DNA of 64,000 nucleotides from Galaxea fascicularis (Eukaryota; Cnidaria; Anthozoa; Scleractinia; Euphylliidae): NCBI GenBank assembly GCA_948470475.1, contig OX419346.1, positions 5,709,495 to 5,773,494 of the forward strand, read 5' to 3'. Shown piece by piece: positions 61,298 to 64,000 of this stretch (position 1 is its first letter; each line of letters starts with the position of its first letter). The notes under the pieces were generated by a model. It saw only the letters and a program-made list of their open reading frames with translations, ran no database searches and was not told where the DNA came from. The position numbers and the translations under genes were made by a program.

Positions 61298-61740
61298 TAA
61301 TAATAAAGACAGCCTTACTGTAGTCTGGCATTGATATTAGTATTAGTTTATTCCTACTGGAGGGTCATACGATGAGCAGACCTCTGTAAATACCATAATC
61401 TCCGCTTCTAGGCTTGGCTAAATATTCATATTATAAACCTTGAGATAGATTTACAAGGACGTCCATTTAGATGTTTAGTTTACGATATTTAGTCAAAATG
61501 ATTCATTGATTCTTCTGATCATTTCTCTTCACTAAACAGTAACTTGGGCTTTCACTGTCTGGCTTTCGCGTTTCTATTTTTTAAGGTAAATCATGGTGAA
61601 CAAAAGACACAATTTACGTTTTGCGCTTTGTTTTATTCTCATTATTTTTGCTTGTTCCTTTGCACCTTATCTTACACTTTACGATTTTCTTTGTTCCGTT
61701 ACGTAATGTTTGTTACAGGCGTGCAATTTTCACCTTTCTA
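59041..61740. other. Intergenic interval left of the MACPF promoter
   Basis: Contents seen: a copy of the GAAGGCGCGAGCCTCTAGGG to AGCATGCTCCCCC motif (59460-59510), a CCCTGTTTAAGACA/CCCTGTTCAAGACA and GGGCGGCACGTCCCCGT repeat (60495-60630), and (AAT)n at 61275-61305. No gene is supported. Confidence 0.5.
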
Positions 61741-61748
61741 GTAGTGCA

Positions 61749-61759
61749 TATATAAATAG
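61749..61759 (+). promoter_or_regulatory. TATA box of the MACPF gene
   Basis: TATATAAATAG lies about 260 nt upstream of the MACPF start codon. Transcription from ~61780 would give a short first exon ending at 61818 (AAAA, then GTAAGC). Splicing to 61970 (TTTTTTAGCGCAG acceptor) leads straight into the signal-peptide exon. The intron in the 5' untranslated region is inferred from these two good splice signals. Confidence 0.55.
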
Positions 61760-61779
61760 CTTTCTGTAAACATTTTTTG

Positions 61780-62061
61780 GGTCTTCGTTCGGCTTCCATT
61801 GCGGATTTATCGTTAAAAGTAAGCAACAAATAATAAGAAAGAGGCTCTAGGCAAGTTGTAATATATCGTTCGTTTGTTATCGGAATTCTTTGGCATTTCG
61901 TTCGGCCACATGGTGTTCGATAATCCCATTTTGTTATTGTGTCTAAAACTTATTTGTTTTTTAGCGCAGTCAGACCAGAGCCTTTGCTGCTGTTGAGGTT
62001 GCTGTAAGTATGGGTGTGACAGCTATTTTCGTTCTTCTTTCAGTTGTGCAGGGAATTCAAG
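61780..62061 (+). other. Probable 5'-UTR exon, intron and leader of the MACPF gene
   Basis: The proposed non-coding exon is ~61780-61818, followed by an intron 61819-61969. The next exon, 61970-62061, holds 40 nt of leader plus the signal peptide. There is no ATG in 61780-61818, and none in 61970-62009 before the chosen start. This is inferred from splice motifs only. Confidence 0.4.
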
Positions 62062-64000
62062 GTACGAAAAATTAAAGTAATAAAAAACGCGCCGAGTGCG
62101 TTGTTGAGTTATATAAGTACGCGGCAATTTTTAAGAACACGAGAGAAGTGCCTAGAGAAGCACGAGCCGAAGGCGAGTGCTTCTGGCACTTCTCGAGTGT
62201 TCTTAAAAATTCCCAAGTGCTTATATAACTCAGCAATGTACGAGGAACAAGTTTTTTATTTCTTTTATAAAATGTCCCGGAGATTTAAGCGAGCTTTCAT
62301 ACCTATTTGCTCGCGCACGAGCTTGTGACGTAGGCAGCGTGCATTTATAACTCAACAGTGCACGCGTGTGACGTAGAGCGCGTGCTTTATCGGGATATAA
62401 TGAACTCGATTCGACCAATCACAGCGCGCGTAACTCGATCAACATTTTATAATGAGCAATAGTACTATTTTTTAAGAGTGCAGTGTCATAGAAATCTTAA
62501 GTTGCCGCTGCGTTTTCATCACAGCTATAAAACTACACTAACTTTTTTTGAGACGGACTTCGACAATATCGTTCTTTTGTTACTAATTCTCTCGTTTAAT
62601 TTTGACTTAAATTTCAGCCAATCAGCTCGGCAAACCATTCAGCATTCTCCATGGTTTGAAGCCAGTCTTGCCAAGTGATGGTAATCTCAGTCAACTTTTT
62701 TATCCAGTGACGAACTCCAAACTGTTTGACAACATCCAACATGAAACCACCCAAACTGGTACTACGTATTTCGGTGACTTTATTCAGGTAACGTACCATC
62801 CAGATGAAAGAGATCTGATTAAAACGTTCTTCTCCTTTTGGCATTTTGAAGACGAGACCCGAAACGCGGCTGCATTCACCTATCAACCGAGTTCAACGAC
62901 CGCGCGGCCAAATGGCATGGACGCCTATGCCCAACTCCTTGGGATAACTCCTGAAAACATGGTGGGAAAATCGTACGTTCTTGCACGTTATTGGAAGAAG
63001 ACAAGTACTACAGTCATGACCAACGCAGATTTTTCAAGTCTTGCCTCAAATGCCGTTTCTTCTAATGCTAGCAGCGACAATATAACCCAGCTGTTTTCAG
63101 AACACGGTACCCATTACGTTTCTGGTTATGAGATGGGCGACCTAATTTACCAAGTATTTGTATATGACAAACAAATCGGCTCCAAAGACATTCTTGAATC
63201 CTTTCCCTTTCAAGACCCTACATACGGTTTTGGTCCCAAAAGTTACACGTTTCGCCAGTTCACCCACCCACGAAAGGGTGCCAAGGGATTTAGTCTTGAA
63301 GCCGGGAGGGTTTTGTCAGCGAGTGGTGATACTACTTTGGAGAACATTACACCAGAATTAAACGACGACATCTACAACGTTGCTGCAAGTATCTTTATGT
63401 TTCCAGTGAATCCAACTGCCAACCGAATGACGGACACGTTTACCAAGGAAATTCCTATACGCCTTTTCTTCAAACCGATCGTCAACAAACTCTTAGTGAC
63501 AGAATCACCATTGAAGTCAAGGTGGAACGATGTATTATCTGCTACAATTTTTCAGAAATTTGGGGCAGCTAGTCGTCCCGACTTTCCTCCGATCCAAAGC
63601 CTTGGTGTTGAAGGTTTTTATGGAAGTTTCAATCCAGATCTTGTAACATCTACCGCAACTAACTATGTCACCATAGTCCAGATGAACTTCATGTTGGACG
63701 AATTCGTCGTTTCAGATCCCACGTTCGTCACACATTTATTTATTTCTGCAGACGTCTTACAAATCAGCGAAAATGCTAAGCTGAGACTGCCAGGCTCGCA
63801 CAAAATTTTTCTCGTATGCCGAGAGTTCGTGGCGTTGTCCTCTGGTAACAAGATTCCAGAAATAATTGTTGGATCCCACGAAAATTCTGAGCCCGTCATC
63901 AAAATAATTGCCAAGAGCTTTCGTGGAGTTTTGAAGCTGACTCAATCCAAGAATGGCAAACACTACACTTACGCGAACGAATATGTCTACAAAACTGTGG
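62010..64000 (+). CDS. Secreted MACPF (perforin-like) domain protein, 3' part off window
   Basis: Exon 1 (62010-62061) encodes a short hydrophobic signal peptide starting MGVTAIFVLLSVVQ and ends at a GTACGA donor in phase 1. After a ~556-nt intron, exon 2 starts at 62618 behind a TTTCAG acceptor and stays open for ~460 codons to the window edge. At ~63091-63135 it reads LFSEHGTHYVSGYEMG, which fits the MACPF signature (aromatic, short spacer, GTHY, then a Gly-rich turn). MACPF proteins oligomerise and insert beta-hairpins into membranes. Cnidarian members include immune perforins, apextrin-type proteins and nematocyst toxins, and I cannot say which this is. The segment after ~63650 (residues beyond ~360) is no longer MACPF-like and has a beta-rich look (ISENAKLRLPGSHKIFLVC). 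No frameshift or stop is seen in the visible part. The intron contains a large hairpin element (62097-62240). Confidence 0.8.
62097..62240. mobile_element. Hairpin element in MACPF intron 1
   Basis: GCGTTGTTGAGTTATATAAG and TTTTTAAGAACACGAGAGAA at left are inverted as TTCTCGAGTGTTCTTAAAAA and CTTATATAACTCAGCAATG at right. The centre is AAGCACGAGCCGAAGGCGAG then TGCTT. Short GTGACGTAG-type repeats follow (62324-62375). Confidence 0.75.

Overview
The window looks like nuclear DNA of an anthozoan cnidarian, most likely a stony coral or a close hexacorallian relative. It is AT-rich. Its genes are split into many short exons with GT-AG introns, and the sequence between exons is packed with miniature inverted-repeat elements (MITEs), tRNA-derived SINEs and decayed transposons. 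There are no operons, bacterial-type ribosome binding sites or CRISPR arrays. The species cannot be named from sequence alone.

Three protein-coding genes are well supported. (1) Positions 2801-29278, minus strand: NSF, the hexameric AAA+ ATPase that disassembles SNARE complexes. 28 exons were located and all join in phase. They cover the N domain, the D1 ATPase and most of D2; the last ~40 codons must lie left of position 1. (2) Positions 31616-44243, minus strand: seven phase-compatible exons giving a 577-residue protein with a signal peptide, a Trp-rich segment that may contain a Tudor/DUF4537-like fold, three EGF-like domains, one transmembrane helix and a long Ser-rich tail. I do not recognise the whole architecture. 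(3) Positions 62010-64000, plus strand and running off the right edge: a secreted MACPF (perforin-like) protein with a TATA box and an apparent 5'-UTR intron.

Mobile DNA fills the rest. NSF intron 11 (7.1 kb) holds a broken Ty3/gypsy retrotransposon (about 17370-20810), pieces of a RecQ-type helicase pseudogene on both sides of it, and a MITE with long terminal inverted repeats (TIRs) and a perfect 9-bp target duplication (21026-21696). Two elements flanked by TTAA with AGTGCTACT termini lie at 33844-37288 and 50156-55714. The first carries a THAP-domain gene, two other gene starts and a Penelope-like insertion, suggesting the Kolobok superfamily. The second contains a tandem duplication of about 2.1-2.5 kb in which one copy has gained a hAT-like MITE. 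A tandem array of three tRNA-like units lies at about 6250-6830.

The genes show no shared pathway: NSF is housekeeping, while the other two products are secretory-pathway proteins. The 44.2-62.0 kb interval and the first 2.8 kb contain repeats and only weak coding candidates. All exon boundaries were read by eye from splice signals, reading phase and family resemblance, so positions may be off by a few bases.
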